Positions 23,001 to 35,821 of a stretch of DNA of 64,000 bases are shown here, piece by piece. The DNA lies in NCBI GenBank assembly GCA_949128115.1, contig OX421966.1, forward strand, positions 64,229,416 to 64,293,415. Reading direction: 5' to 3'. The notes beneath the pieces are model-generated. The model made no database searches. It saw only the letters and a program-made list of their open reading frames with translations, and was not told the DNA's origin. The stretch comes from Anaspis maculata (lineage: Eukaryota > Arthropoda > Insecta > Coleoptera > Scraptiidae). The translations under genes and the position numbers were made by a program. Each line of letters starts with the position of its first letter. Position 1 is the stretch's first letter.

Positions 23001-24085
23001 TATCGGGTGATCATTTGAAAACTATCCACCTGCGATAACTCCCGATTCCCAATCAATATTTCTTTGAGCAAAAACGGGTCGATTTTAATATCGAGGGGGA
23101 CATCTAAAACATACATTGGCAAATTTCCATCTTCAGCCTCCTCGCCCCCACCCATCCCAAAAATAAAATTTCAAATAAAACTACCTACCTTGCGATACAT
23201 CAAATTGAAGAAAATTGAATTCCCTTTTTGAAAACGATATTTTCAAAAAATTCAACTCTATCCCCCTTCTCCCTAAAAATTCCCTGAGTGTCCCTTTCAA
23301 TATTCTGGACCCCTCAATTCTCTTCAGTTTAGTCAGCATCATCCTGGATAACTTCCAAGAAAAGAATTTCCGGTGAAAAAAGTGCCACCCAAATTCACCC
23401 CATTGCTCTCCCCCACCTCAACTTCAAAATTGACCAATATACCACCCACTTTGAGATACATCAAATTGAAGGAGATTGAATTCTCTTTCTAAAAACAATT
23501 TTTTTGAAATTTTCAACCTCTCCCCCATTTAACTGGACATTTGGAGTATTTTAGTAGGAAAACAGAGGTTCCAAAAATTTTGAAAAAATTGTGCTCATGG
23601 AGATAATTCAATTCCCTTTAATTTGATGTATCACAAAGTAGGTATTGTCATTTTAGATTTTTAAGGTAAAGAGGGGGGAGCAAAGGGGTGAATTTGAGTG
23701 GCACTCTTTCCATAGAAAATTTTTTCTTCCGATGCTGTGCAGGATGACGTTGATTGCATTGAAGAGAATTGAGAAGTCAATAATATTTAATTGGACACTC
23801 AGAGAATTTAGGGGGGGGGAAAGGGGTGGGGTTCAAAATTTCAGAAATATTTTTTCAGAAAGAGAATTCAATTCTGTTGAATTTGATGTATCGCAAAATA
23901 GGTAGTGTCATTTGAAATTTCAAAGTTGGGGTAGGTGGGGGCGAGGGGGCTGAAGATTAAAAATCGCTAATGCATGTTTTAGATGTCCCCCTCGATATAA
24001 AAATCGACCTGTTTTTGCTCGAAGACATTTTCACTAGGAATCGGGAGTTATTGCAGGTGGATAGTTTTCAAATGATCACCCGGTA
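23001..24085. mobile_element. Foldback element, uninterrupted copy of the family seen again at 53572-62788
   Basis: 1,085 bp; ends TATCGGGTGATCATTTGAAA and reversed TACCGGGTGATCATTTGAAA. The arms carry GATATAAAAATCGACCTG-type and GGGGGACATCTAAAACAT blocks in inverse orientation. Internal modules repeat the pattern 'GATACATCAAATT, purine/pyrimidine run, CACCCAAATTCACCCC'. Because this copy is uninterrupted, it serves as the empty-site reference for the nested copy at 53.6 kb. Confidence 0.85.
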
Positions 24086-24299
24086 TTTAGTGAACATATT
24101 TCAAATAAAAATAACTACTTTTTTCTCAATATAACACCTCATTCCAGAATTCTCAGAAGGTTTTAGATAGTCTTTAGGTCTCTGGTGTTCACAAAATAAC
24201 AACAGAGATCTGGTTTTCAAAAAGATTGAAAAACATCTTCGACAATATTAGATGTAGAAAAAAAATTAAACGCTGTATAATGTTTTCATTTTCCTCAAA

Positions 24300-24935
24300 A
24301 TAATTGACAAAAAAAAGGAAAGAGATTTTGACTGGAATTTATTAAACAGTTTTGAAATGGTTCTATTGTTATAGTCATTGACTTCAGGTAGAAATTTGAT
24401 TATGTTGAATTTTTTTTTGAAATTTATGTCTGATAAAGGTATTTTGAGAAGTCGATGGAAAAAAGAATTAAAAGCAGCAAAGTGATTTGTTGGATGGAAG
24501 AGTAGGTATTTGGCAATAAAAGAGTCAAGTCAGGTATGCGTAGCTTTTCTGTGAATACTATGAATAAATTTATCATTATCATTTTTGCTAATCAAGTGGT
24601 TTCAAAAGGGTAAGGTGTTTTTTGATTTAGTTCAAAAGTGAACTTAATTTTGTGATGCAGAGAATTTAGGTAACTTAGAAATTGAGCCAAGTTATCATCA
24701 TTACCATCAAATAAAACTATGCCAATCGTCTACATATCTGAACCAAAAAAGCACATCAGATTTGAAAGGATTGTTATTTGAAATGTGGTTCGATTCAAGG
24801 TTAGACATGACATTTAGAAAAGGTGAAAGATTTGAGCCCATCGATAAGCTGAATTTTTGTCCGAAGAAACAATCATGATTCATCAAATTTGAAAAAATTC
24901 TGTTCCAAGGCAAGTCCTAGTAAAGAACAAATGTT
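24300..24935 (-). pseudogene. Penelope-like element reverse transcriptase relic
   Basis: Minus-strand frame 24707-24913 reads GQKFSLSMGSNLSPFLNVMS and ends DVLFWFRYVDDWHSFI. The pair 'GlxMGSxLSP' and 'RYVDD' are reverse transcriptase motifs in the form typical of Penelope-like elements. Broken frames downstream (to about 24300) still show the HRKATHTD-like segment that follows in that family. Frameshifts and stops make it non-functional. A gypsy LTR begins immediately beyond its upstream end. Confidence 0.75.
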
Positions 24936-24943
24936 TGGAATAT

Positions 24944-26486
24944 TGTTACGAACGGCCATTCTGCGGCACGCGATCTTTCTAGACTCTTCCCATCAGGTCG
25001 CAGTTTACAAGTGCGGATATACACACATCAAAAGAATCTAGGGGACAAGCAAATTCAGACGATTTCTAAAATCATCATAGCTTTTGATTTCCGTAAGCGA
25101 TTTCATATCGGTTTTCAGTGTTCGATTGCCCAATCTTTCGTTTTGATGCCCTTGATCACGTCAAATACGTACAGTGTTTCATAAGGTTGCTACAGGGTGA
25201 TCAATGAACAGTGTAAAATAGCCGAAAGTTCAGTACGAGCGCGATTTCCCAAAAAAAATATTTCATGCATTCCAATAGCACAGTTATGAACATCGGTGTT
25301 TCAGCTTCAGTGACGTTTTTGAATTTTGAAAATCGAAGGTGAATTGCCAAAGATATTGATCATTTTGTGCCGCCGTGTTGAATTTCCAAGAAAAAAGAAA
25401 GTGGTCCGATTTCATTGAAACTTGGAACACACTCATGTCTGGCTCAAGTAATTGGAATTTCAAGATTAAATGTCACTTTCGATCACTTTCGAGCCGCTAT
25501 ATTGAACTTTTTACATAAATGATTCAATTTGAATGAAACTTGAAACACACTAAAATCGAATCATTTACATAAAAGTTCAATATGGCGGCTTGGAAGTGAC
25601 CGAGAAAGACATTTGACCTTGAAATTCCAATTACTGAAACCAGACATGAATGTGATCCAAGTCCTAATGAAATCGGATCACTTCTTGGGAATTCAACATG
25701 GCGGCACAAAATGATCAATATCTTTGGCAATTCACCTTCGATTCCCAAAATTCAAAAACGTTACTGAAGCTGAAATACCAGTCTTTATAACTGTGCTATT
25801 GAAATGCATAAAATATTTTTCTTGGGAAATCGCGCTCGTACTGAACTTTCGGCTATTTTACACTGTTCCATTGATCACCCTGTAGCAACCTTATAAAACA
25901 TTGTTCGTATTCGACGTGATCAAGACATGAAAACGAAGGATTGGGCTATCGAACACTGGAAACAGACATGAGATCGCTGACGGCAATCAAAAGTTATGTT
26001 GATTTTAGAAATCGTCTGAATTTGCTTGTCCCCTAGATTCTTTTGATGTGTGTAGCTATGGATATTTCCAGAATATACGCGATGGCTTGGCAATTGAAAG
26101 ACATGAAGACACTTCAACGGTCGATCAGAAAACATCAGCCGAATTGGCGGAGATGCCAACATTCCAGAACCCACGGGAAGCACGCGAAAGGTGTGTGATT
26201 TTTCGGGAGTCGCCTAGAAACCGTATGCCGGGTCACTGTGAAATTTGCTGGAGGACCCGTGGAAGATTCGAGATCAATGGTCGGAGCTATATAAGGCACC
26301 GATCCTCGGCTTACGAACCAGTATTGGATGCGAAGTGGTAGATAGCGGATAGAAAGAGACTAGTAACCAGCGATATTCCCAAGTAGTGATTGTTGGCCTG
26401 TATTTATTGTAGTACGCAGTGATAAAGAGTGTGTGTTTTAAAACGACTGTCCCAATTATGAACGTTCGTACGCGAAATACGTAAGA
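24944..26486 (+). mobile_element. Solo Ty3/gypsy-type LTR split by a foldback insertion
   Basis: Begins TGTTACGAACGGCC and ends CGTACGCGAAATACGTAAGA. ATAT occurs directly outside both ends (24940-24943, 26487-26490), a 4-bp duplication as expected for gypsy elements. A TATA-like box (GCTATATAAGGC, about 26286) is in the right part. Once 25021-26053 is removed, the native LTR is about 0.5 kb. Both tips match the very short LTRs of the gypsy element at 41893-44384, so they belong to related families. Confidence 0.8.
25021..26053. repeat. Palindrome inside the solo LTR: foldback element plus inverted copies of flanking LTR DNA
   Basis: Core foldback element 25191-25884 has ends TACAGGGTGATCAATG and its reverse. 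Unlike the others, pairing continues outside both tips for another ~170 bp (25021-25190 against 25885-26053). The outermost bases are ACACACATCAAAAGAATC and the complement. The right outer arm is continuous with LTR sequence, so the left outer arm looks like an inverted duplicate of it. Confidence 0.75.
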
Positions 26487-26490
26487 ATAT

Positions 26491-26977
26491 GATAAGTCAA
26501 AACATAAGAAAGAAAAACAATGTTTCTTCTAAACAAATTTATCATAGATTATGTATTACTTTGAGCGTTGTGTATCTATGAAACGATTACTCACGAAAAT
26601 ATTGTGCGGAGAAAATCATTTCAGGCCCCGTTGATGCTTTCTTAGAAAGCGAAACGGCCGCCCAGAAGAAAAAGACAAAGTGATTGAAACGGCAATAAGC
26701 CGATCCAGTTAATTTATTTCATCGGTCATAATCTCCCTCCGAATTGCCCATCACACATTTTATGGCCTTACGAAACAGAAAGAAAGAACACCCCAGGCGA
26801 GGGCGAGACAGATTCGATCAACATCGATATATGTGTCTTTTTCTGGCCCGCCGCGCAAAAAAATCGCATATTATAACAATGTTATGACCTAATCCTGCAA
26901 AATAACTCTCTTCGTCTCTAGCTGAAAAAAAAACGCTGAAAAAGCCCCAGTCGGTGTGCTCTTGTGCGTGTCTTCAC
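26491..26977. other. Intergenic DNA, nothing recognised
   Basis: No exon, terminal repeat or retroelement motif was identified. This may be a continuation of the target DNA of the solo LTR. Confidence 0.3.
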
Positions 26978-27786
26978 TACAGGATGTCCCAACTAAAACA
27001 ATCCAGCGCAATTTTCTCAGAAAAAAGCGAGACAACAAAAAAAAAATTCAATTGGGGGAAAGCCTGACCCTTCAGCTTATTTCTTTTTAAGGGGCGCCGA
27101 TGCTTGTAGGTGCTCTAGTTCCCAAGAAAATGCAAATTTCAATCGAGCGAGTCACAAGAATTCAAAAATTCATGATCGACAAAACAAAATACTTCAGATG
27201 AAAAAAAAAACCTCTTTCTTTGGGCTTTCCATTGGTGTGTCGCCGATGGCTGTGCCTGGCCCAGTAAGCCAGATATTCTGCTTCACAGTCCAGCAAACAC
27301 AATAATCGGAATTCATGACCTCACCGATCACACACTTGTTGACTTAAACACTAGTCGTTACTAGGACTTTTTCACTTACCATACCTGGATTCACCAGAGC
27401 AATGAATACTGGCTGATGTTAAAATCAACAAGTGTGTGATCGGTGACGTCGTCATGAATTCCGATTATTGTGTTTGCTGGGCTGCAAGGCAGAATATCTG
27501 GCGCACTGGGCCGGGTAAAGACATCGGCGACACATCAATGGAAAGCCCAGAGAAAGAAGATTTCTCTTCCTCTGAAGTAAATATTTTGTTTTGTCGGTCA
27601 TAAATTTCCGAATTCTTGTGACTCGCCCGATTAAAACTGCATTTTTTTAGAAACCTACAAGCATCGGCGCCCCCTAAAATAAGAGCTAAAGGGTCAGGCT
27701 TCCCCCCAATCAAGATTTTTTTGTTGTTGCCTTTTGATATTTTCTAAGAAATTCGCGCTGGGTTGTTTTAGCTGGGACAGCCTGTA
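26978..27786. mobile_element. Foldback element, TACAGG-tipped (809 bp)
   Basis: Ends TACAGGATGTCCCAACTAAA and reversed TACAGGCTGTCCCAGCTAAA. The arms pair through AAACACAATAATCGGAATTC near the centre. The spacer is about 70 bp. Non-coding. Confidence 0.85.
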
Positions 27787-28923
27787 TACGTCTTAGGGGG
27801 TGGCGGTTAGGGGTGGCTTTTTCAGTAGTGAGTGCTTATACTGCCTACTCCATAACTTTATACTAAAATAGCAAGTGGAGATGGGTATGAAGGGAACGAG
27901 ATATACACCGGAAATAGGTCATAGTTTCATGTAGAGAAAATCTTCCAACATAGAGCACTCAACCGCATGTCTTGCATCGTGCGATGAGATGACGGTGACA
28001 AATGTTACATTATAGGAACATAGCACATGTAACAACCAGCTGCCAAGACGTTATCATCAAGTTAGCATCGCACCATCAATACCTCTACCAACACCACACG
28101 TTTTCCCCTTCGCTTGCTCTAATGAAAAACCCGAAAAACTGAATATACTCTCCAAACTATTGTTTCAGTTTCAGTTTATCATCACCCTGAACTATAATCA
28201 TCAAACGACGGCTGGTTGAAATTTGCGAAAACCAGATGACGGATTTTGATAAGGTATTTTTTTTTTTAATTTTCGCAAACGAACCGCAATACAAGTTGAC
28301 GATGGGAAATTTCCAAAATTTCTGCTGAATTTGAGGGGATTTTTCGGAAATTCATAATTCATTCCAAATTTTTCCAGGGAATCGACATATAAAATAATTC
28401 GCTCCAGATTTCTTGATACCTTTTGCGACAAAAACTCGGCTTTTCGGGCAGAATTTCGAAAAATTTGGTGTGACATGCCGACCGGGGGGTTTCGGGGGCC
28501 GCGTGTCGTCCGGTGCGGGCCATTCGGTGGGGCTTTGCTTGAAATTTCGCCGAAAAATGTTAGAAAATCGAAACACGGCCCCGGCCATCTAGGAACGTCA
28601 TTGACGAAGCTCTCGATTTCGAAAAGCAACACAAAGAACACCTCGGCATTTGAACAGTGTTTTTGGAATAACAATGATCTAGTCAGGGTACGAAATGTGA
28701 CCGTAGTGGTCCAGTAGACCCTTAGCCGTTTGCCAGGCAACTCAAACACAAGGTCCCCTTCAAATTAAACGAGATGGATCAAAATTTCCAGGCCGGCTCT
28801 GGTATTGGAGGAGTAATTTTATCAACACAGGGGAACTGGGGAAGCGAAATGGATATAAGAGGTACTCACGATAAATTTACACTGGGGCCAGATTTTAGCA
28901 GTTCACATTTGCAAAAAAGTGGC
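27787..28923. other. CpG-rich flank of the giant element; possible host first exon
   Basis: From about 28440 to 28800 the DNA is richer in CG dinucleotides than its surroundings. A plus-strand frame starts with ATG at 28774 (MDQNFQAGSGIGG) and runs 53 codons into the edge of the giant element at 28933. No family was recognised. A 182-codon minus-strand frame (28201-28749) is also open but resembles nothing known to me. It could be a promoter and first exon disrupted by the insertion; this is inference only. Confidence 0.3.
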
Positions 28924-28932
28924 CTCTTTCGT
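28924..28932. repeat. 9-bp target-site duplication, left
   Basis: CTCTTTCGT, identical to 51248-51256 and directly abutting the inverted-repeat tip. Confidence 0.85.
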
Positions 28933-29440
28933 ACGTGTGTGAAGATAGCTCCTAGGAGCTGGCTCCTTTCGCCAGCTCCTGTCACTGCATTTGAGTGCAT
29001 ATCAGAGACCGCCCTCGCGCCGGTTTTCAGGAGCCAGTTTATCAAGAAATTGCGGCCGCATTCACGCCGACCAATAATTTCGTGTTTTGGGAATAGAAAA
29101 TTAGAAAAGCGCGTTTCCTAACAACCAACCATTATGAAAGTGAGTTCTTGTTGAAACTAGCATTATTTGCACTTTTTCACCTATGTAATAAATCTTTTGG
29201 GGTAATTTGCCCTCGAGTATGTGTAGGCATAGGTACCTACTCGATTTGCAGATTCCGTAATCCAGGGGCTTTGTCTAAAGCAAATAGGTACTTACTATCA
29301 GTAGGTAGATACCTACCTCTATGATAGGTACCTACCATAATATAAACCTATACTTACCTTGCCATATTGTCTTGATCCCATACTTCCCTTCCACAAAAAA
29401 AAAATACTCACAAAAAATATATTCCGATTCATGGAGGCTT
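28933..29440 (+). repeat. Left terminal inverted repeat, unique part
   Basis: About 508 bp, near-identical to the complement of 50735-51247. It carries a small perfect palindrome (AGCTCCTAGGAGCT) close to the tip and a run of GTAGGTACCTA-like motifs near 29235-29335, both conserved in the right arm. It passes directly into satellite units. Confidence 0.85.
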
Positions 29441-32400
29441 GAAAGGGATGAAGCCTACATACATGTGTTGAGACTCACCGCAGTTTCAAGGTGTCACAAA
29501 CTTCCGTTCCATGGAAAAAAAATAAAACAAAAACCAATATGTTCTAATCCAAGGGGCGACCTAAAGGGATGAAGCCTACTTACATTTTTTCTGTAAATTT
29601 CCCAGGCCGTTCACAGTGACATGTGTTAAAACTCACCGCAGTTTCAAGGTGTCACAAACTTCCGTTTTATAGAAAAAAAAATTAAAACAGAAAAATCATA
29701 CATGTGTATATTCATGGGCGAGTTAAGGGATGAAGCCTACATACAATTTTTCTGTAAATTTCCCAGGCCGTTTACAGTGACATGTGTTGAAACTCACCGC
29801 AATTTCAAGGTGTCACAAACTTCCGTTCCATGGAAAAAAAATTAAAACAAAAACCAATATGTTCTAATTCAAGGGGCGACCTAAAGGGATGAAGCCTACA
29901 TACAATTTTTCTGTAAATCTCCCAGGCCGTTCACAGTGACATGTGTTGAAACTCACCGCAGTTTCAAAGTGTCACAAACTTCCGTTCCATGAAAAAAAAA
30001 AAAAACAAAAACCAATATGTTCTAATTCAAGGGGCGACCTAAAGGGATGAAGCCTACATACAATTTTTCTGTAAATTTCCCAGGCCGTTCACAGTGACAT
30101 GTGTTGAAACTCACCGCAGTTTCAAAGTGTCACAAACTCCCGTTCCATGGAAAAAAAAATAAAACAAAAACCAATATGTTCTAATTCAAGGGGCGACCTA
30201 AAGGGATGAAGCCTACATACAATTTTTCTGTAAATTTCCCAGGCCGTTCACAGTGACATGTGTTGAAACTCACCGCAGTTTCAAGGTGTCACAAACTTCC
30301 GTTCCATGGAAAAAAAATTAAAACAAAAACCAATATGTTCTAATTCAAGGGGCGACCTAAAGGGATGAAGCCTACATACAATTTTTCTGTAAATTTCCCA
30401 GGCCGTTCACAGTGACATGTGTTAAAACTCACCGCAGTTTCAAGGTGTCACAAACTTCCGTTTTATAGAAAAAAAAATTAAAACAGAAAAATCATAACAT
30501 GTATATTCATGGGCGAGTTAAGGGATGAAGCCTACATACAATTTTTCTGTTAATTTCCCAGGCCGTTTACAGTGACATGTGTTGAAACTCACCGCAATTT
30601 CAAGGTGTCACAAACTTCCGTTCCATGGAAAAAAAATTAAAACAAAAACCAATATGTTCTAATTCAAGGGGCGACCTAAAGGGATGAAGCCTACATACAA
30701 TTTTTTTGTAAATTTCCCAGGCCGTTAACAGTGACATGTGTTGAAACTCACCGCAATTTCAAGGTGTCACAAACTTCCGTTCCATGGAAAAAAAATTAAA
30801 ACACAAAACAATATGTTCCAATTCAAGGGGCGACCTAAAGGGATGAAGCCTACATACAATTTTTCTGTAAATTCCCCAAGACGTTCACAGTGACATGTGT
30901 TGAGACTCACCGCAGTTTCAAGGTGTCACAAACTTCCGTTCCATGGAAAAAAAATTAAAACAAAAAACAATATGTTCTAATTCAAGAGGCGACCTAAAGG
31001 GATGAAGCCTACATACAATTTTTCTGTAAATTTCCCAGGCCGTTTACAGTGACATGTGTTGAAACTCACCGCAATTTCAAGGTGTCACAAACTTCCGTTC
31101 CATGGAAAAAAAATTAAAACAAAAACCAATATGTTCTAATTCAAGGGGCGACCTAAAGGGATGAAGCCTACATACAATTTTTCTGTAAATCTCCCAGGCC
31201 GTTCACAGTGACATGTGTTGGAACTCACCGCAGTTTCAAAGTGTCACAAACTTCCGTTCCATGAAAAAAAAAATAAAACAAAAACCAATATGTTCTAATT
31301 CAAGGGGCGACCTAAAGGGATGAAGCCTACATACAATTTTTCTGTAAATTTCCCAGGCCGTTCACAGTGACATGTGTTGAAACTCACCGCAGTTTCAAAG
31401 TGTCACAAACTTCCGTTCCATGGAAAAAAAAAATAAAACAAAAACCAATATGTTCTAATTCAAGGGGCGACCTAAAGGGATGAAGCCTACATACAATTTT
31501 TCTGTAAATTTCCCAGGCCGTTCACAGTGACATGTGTTGAAACTCACCGCAGTTTCAAGGTGTCACAAACTTCCGTTCCATGGAAAAAAAATTAAAACAA
31601 AAACCAATATGTTCTAATTCAAGGGGCGACCTAAAGGGATGAAGCCTACATACAATTTTTCTGTAAATTTCCCAGGCCGTTCACAGTGACATGTGTTAAA
31701 ACTCACCGCAGTTTCAAGGTGTCACAAACTTCCGTTTTATAGAAAAAAAAATTAAAACAGAAAAATCATAACATGTATATTCATGGGCGAGTTAAGGGAT
31801 GAAGCCTACATAGAATTTTTCTGTAAATTTCCCAGGCCGTTTACAGTGACATGTGTTGAAACTCACCGCAATTTCAAGGTGTCACAAACTTCCGTTCCAT
31901 GGAAAAAAAATTAAAACAAAAACCAATATGTTCTAATTCAAGGGGCGACCTAAAGGGATGAAGCCTACATACAATTTTTTTGTAAATTTCCCAGGCCGTT
32001 AACAGTGACATGTGTTGAAACTCACCGCAATTTCAAGGTGTCACAAACTTCCGTTCCATGGAAAAAAAATTAAAACACAAAACAATATGTTCCAATTCAA
32101 GGGGCGACCTAAAGGGATGAAGCCTACATACAATTTTTCTGTAAATTCCCCAAGACGTTCACAGTGACATGTGTTGAGACTCACCGCAGTTTCAAGGTGT
32201 CACAAACTTCCGTTCCATGGAAAAAAAATTAAAACAAAACACAATATGTTCTAATTCAAGAGGCGACCTAAAGGGATGAAGCCTACATACAATTTTTCTG
32301 TAAATTTCCCAAGCCGTTTACAGTGACATGTGTTGAAACTCACCGCAGTTTCAAAGTGTCACAAACTTCCGTTCCATGGAAAAAAAATTAAAACAAAAAA

Positions 32401-33563
32401 CAATATGTTCCAATTCAAGGGGCGACCTAAAGGGATGAAGCCTACATACAATTTTTCTGTAAATTTCCCAGGCCGTTCACAGTTACATGTGTTGAAACTC
32501 ACCGCAGTTTCAAGGTGTCACAATCTTCCGTTCCATGGAAAAAAAATTAAAACAAAAACCAATACGTTCTAATTCAAGGGGCGACCTAAAAGGATGAAGC
32601 CTACATACAATTTTTCTGTAAATTTCCCAGGCCGTTCACAGTGACATGTGTTGAAACTCACCGCAGTTTCGAAGTGTCACAAACTTCCGTTCCATGGAAA
32701 AAAAATTAAAACAAAAAACATTATGTTCTAATTCAAGGGGCGACCTAAAGGGATGAAGCCTACATACAATTTTTCTGTAAATTTCCCAGGCCGTTCAAAG
32801 TGACATGTGTTGAAACTCACCGCAGTTTCGAAGTGTCACAAACTTACGTTCCATGGAAAAAAAATTGAAACAAAAACCAATACGTTCTAATTCAAGGGGC
32901 GACCTAAAGGGATGAAGCCTACAAACAATTTTTCTGTAAATTTCCCAGGCCGTTCACAGTTACATGTGTTGAAACTCACCGCAGTTTCAAAGTGTCACAA
33001 ACTTCCGTTCCATGGAAAAAAAATTAAAACAAAAAACAATATGTTCCAATTCAAGGGGCGACCTAAAGGGATGAAGCCTACATACAATTTTTCTGTAAAT
33101 TTCCCAGGCCGTTCACAGTTACATGTGTTGAAACTCACCGCAGTTTCAAGGTGTCACAAACTTGCGTTCCATAGGAAAAAAATTGAAACAAAAAACAATA
33201 TGTTCTAATTCAAGAGGCGACCTAAAGGGATGAAGCCTACATACAATTTTTCTGAAAATTTCCCAGGCCGTTCACAGTGACATGTGTTTAAACTCACCGC
33301 AGTTTCAAGGTGTCACAAACCTCCGTTCCATGGAAAAAAAAAATAAAACAAGAAACAATATGTTCTAATTCAAGGGGCGACCTAAAGGGATGAAGCCTAC
33401 ATACAGTTTTTCTGTAAATTTCCCAGGCCGTTCACATTGACATGTGTTGAGACTCACCGCAGTTTCAAGGTGTCACAAACTTCCGTTCCATGGAAAAAAA
33501 TTAAAACAAAAACCAATATGTTCTAATTCAAGGGGCGACCTAAAGGGTTGAAGCCTACATATA
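29441..33563 (+). repeat. Satellite array A, ~158-bp units, plus orientation (about 26 copies)
   Basis: The unit starts GGATGAAGCCTACATACAAT and includes AACTCACCGCAGTTTCAAGG, an A8 run and GGGGCGACCTAAAG. Units repeat every 158-159 bp. A variant with TTTTATAGAAAAA replaces the usual CCATGG at 29665, 30461 and 31735, spaced about 5 and 8 units, so the array has higher-order structure. Open frames here are by-products of the repeat. Confidence 0.95.
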
Positions 33564-35304
33564 GTAGAGGAAAATATGAAGCAAAATGTGCTTATTTGAG
33601 AAGTTCGTGTGCACGGAAAGGTAAAAAGCTGGGGTGCATTTTTTATGGTGTAGTATGGCTTGAGGATGAAGAATCCACTTGTCGTCAAAAAATCGTCCAG
33701 TGTGGGGGCGGTATGGGGGCGGTTTTGTGAAAAAACAGTTTTTTAAAAAAATGTTCTACAGTTTGTCAGCTTTTGGCTGATATTAGCTAGGAACAAATCC
33801 GTCAACTGTAAGTTGTCGTAAATAATTTATGAATAAAAAGGTGATCATTTACTTTGCCATTAGGATACACGTAAAACTTGACTGCCTCGTGCGCAAAGAA
33901 CGTTGAATATCTCAGTAACGTGTTGAATGACATTTTTCATTCCACTCCCACTCGATTATCTCCGTAACCACTAGTTCAATCAAAAAAGTTCCTTCTGTAA
34001 ACCATGTTACCTATTCCATTGCGATTCTTGCGGTTTTTTCAGATTTGATTTATCTTGAATAGTAACTGAGCTAGGGACGGAATTGTAATGTACTGCATGC
34101 AGCGAACAACTGCAGCGCTGAGGCCCTCGCGTACCCCTGCCACCCGCGCATCCCCGCGAAGGCCATGGTGTATTGAGGCGGGAAATCTGCAGACTTATTA
34201 TTGTGGCTGATGATCGAAACATTGTAAAAGTGTAGTCGGTAAATTTGCAATATAAATAAATATATACCCCTTGAATTACGACGTACGTCTTCACATATTA
34301 TAATGGTCCAGTCAAAATAGGTTTTAACCGGAAATAAATTCGGAAGTTGACGAAATTTGGTGGATCGATGCAGAATTGAACGTGGAATAACATACTGAAA
34401 TTCCCAAAAAGCTTGTTTTTTTTAGGACCAATAAAAAAGGGCCATCCTTGAAAATTTTCTTTTTTTCTGAATGGATTGTGAACTATTATCTCTTCAGAAC
34501 ACAGCACCAGCACCAGCAAAGCAAATGTAGCCCGTTAAATTCCCAAGAGATCGTACAAAACTCATCACTTTTTGGTCAATAGCCTCTGTGATATCGCGTC
34601 TACAAAAACGCAGTGAAAATTACTCAAAATATATTTCCGGATTTTATGTAAAAATATGCATGGTGTCAATTCAGGGGCTGTAACGTGGACAGCGAATGTG
34701 CGAATTTCAATGTGTTTTACATGCGGGAAAAGCTAATTCAACATTCGGTATCACACTTTTGTCTAGAAGTCAAGAAGTCGCCAACTTCAAAATGGTACTT
34801 TTCCTCGACCTGTGGAATCGATACTTGCTGTCTCGAAGAATCCCCAAAAATCGATTTTTTTCATACCATACTATTTGCCTCATTTTTCACTTAGGTAGAG
34901 CAAAACCATCCAGGGAAAATATGAAGAATTGAATACAGAAAAAATAACATGTTTCGGAATATTTATCCTATAGTGATGGTTTCTGAGTTGTATGGGTTGA
35001 AAGACTAAAACGACCTATTCAGAAAAAAAGGTAGTCCGGACACTAACTGCTGAATATTGTACTTGCATTTGATGATTGTTTTTAAATTCTTCAGATGTCA
35101 ATATAACATTTGTGATGCTGTCGTGGAAGAACGGACAAAAGAGCTTGATGGAAATGTATGGAATAATAGAGCTAATAATAATGGTACAAGGTGGGTGATA
35201 AATAATGAAAGCAGGATGGTTGACTAGATAGAGAAAAGGTTATTTGAATCAAAGGCGTTGTAAAAATGTTTAAAAGGGAAATCTATACAATCATTTAGGC
35301 AATT

Positions 35305-35817
35305 TTGGAAAGAATTATTAATCATATTCATCTAATCATCAAAATCATCTCAGAAAATCATAACTTCGTCCTTGGAACTAATTTTGAAATTTTACATGTT
35401 TGTAAAAAAGGACGGCTTTTAGATAGTATAGAGGTTCTTGAAATTTGTAAAGCAACTAATAATTCTGTCCGAAATTGCCTAAAAGATTGTATAGATTTCT
35501 TTTTTAAACATTTTTACAACGCCTTTGATTTAAATAAGCTTTTTTCTTTCCATTCAACCATCCTTTCATTAATTCATCACCCACCTTGTACCATTTTTAT
35601 TAGCTCTATTATTATTTCATGCATTTCCATCAAGTTCTTTTTTCCGTCCTTCCATGACAACATCACAAATGTTATACTGACATCTGAAGAATTTAAAAAC
35701 AATTCACTTATCATTCACACAAACTTTATCTTCACCATTTATACAATGTCGGTGATTCGGTGTGTTATCGTTCACCTTTTATGTACCTACCCACTTGTTT
35801 TATGTATTTTATTTTAG
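35305..35817 (+). pseudogene. Penelope-like element C-terminal (GIY-YIG) relic
   Basis: The frame reads SENHNFVLGTNFEILHVCKK then GRLLDSIEVLEICKA. This 'NHxF...ILHxxxKGxxLxxLExxEI' pattern is what I associate with the C-terminal GIY-YIG endonuclease region of Penelope-like elements. The reverse transcriptase is absent. Past the match the frame runs into low-complexity sequence. Part of the coding DNA (about 35480-35710) is mirrored in the left arm of the palindrome. Confidence 0.55.
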
Positions 35818-35821
35818 ACTC

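Noticed and set aside
28201..28749. 182-codon minus-strand frame beside the giant element
   Set aside because: No recognised domain, no splice or promoter signals that I could support, and the GC/CpG-rich composition lowers stop frequency. Kept only as part of an unassigned flank.
32912..33208. 98-codon frames in the satellite, identical again at 37767-38063 and partly at 47093-47335
   Set aside because: They repeat with the ~158-bp unit and arise because some unit combinations lack stops. No start context, conservation or domain supports a protein.
34207..34220. CTGATGATCGAAAC, hammerhead-core-like (with its mirror in the other palindrome arm near 36498)
   Set aside because: Only two bases separate the two core halves, so stem II cannot form; probably coincidental or too decayed.
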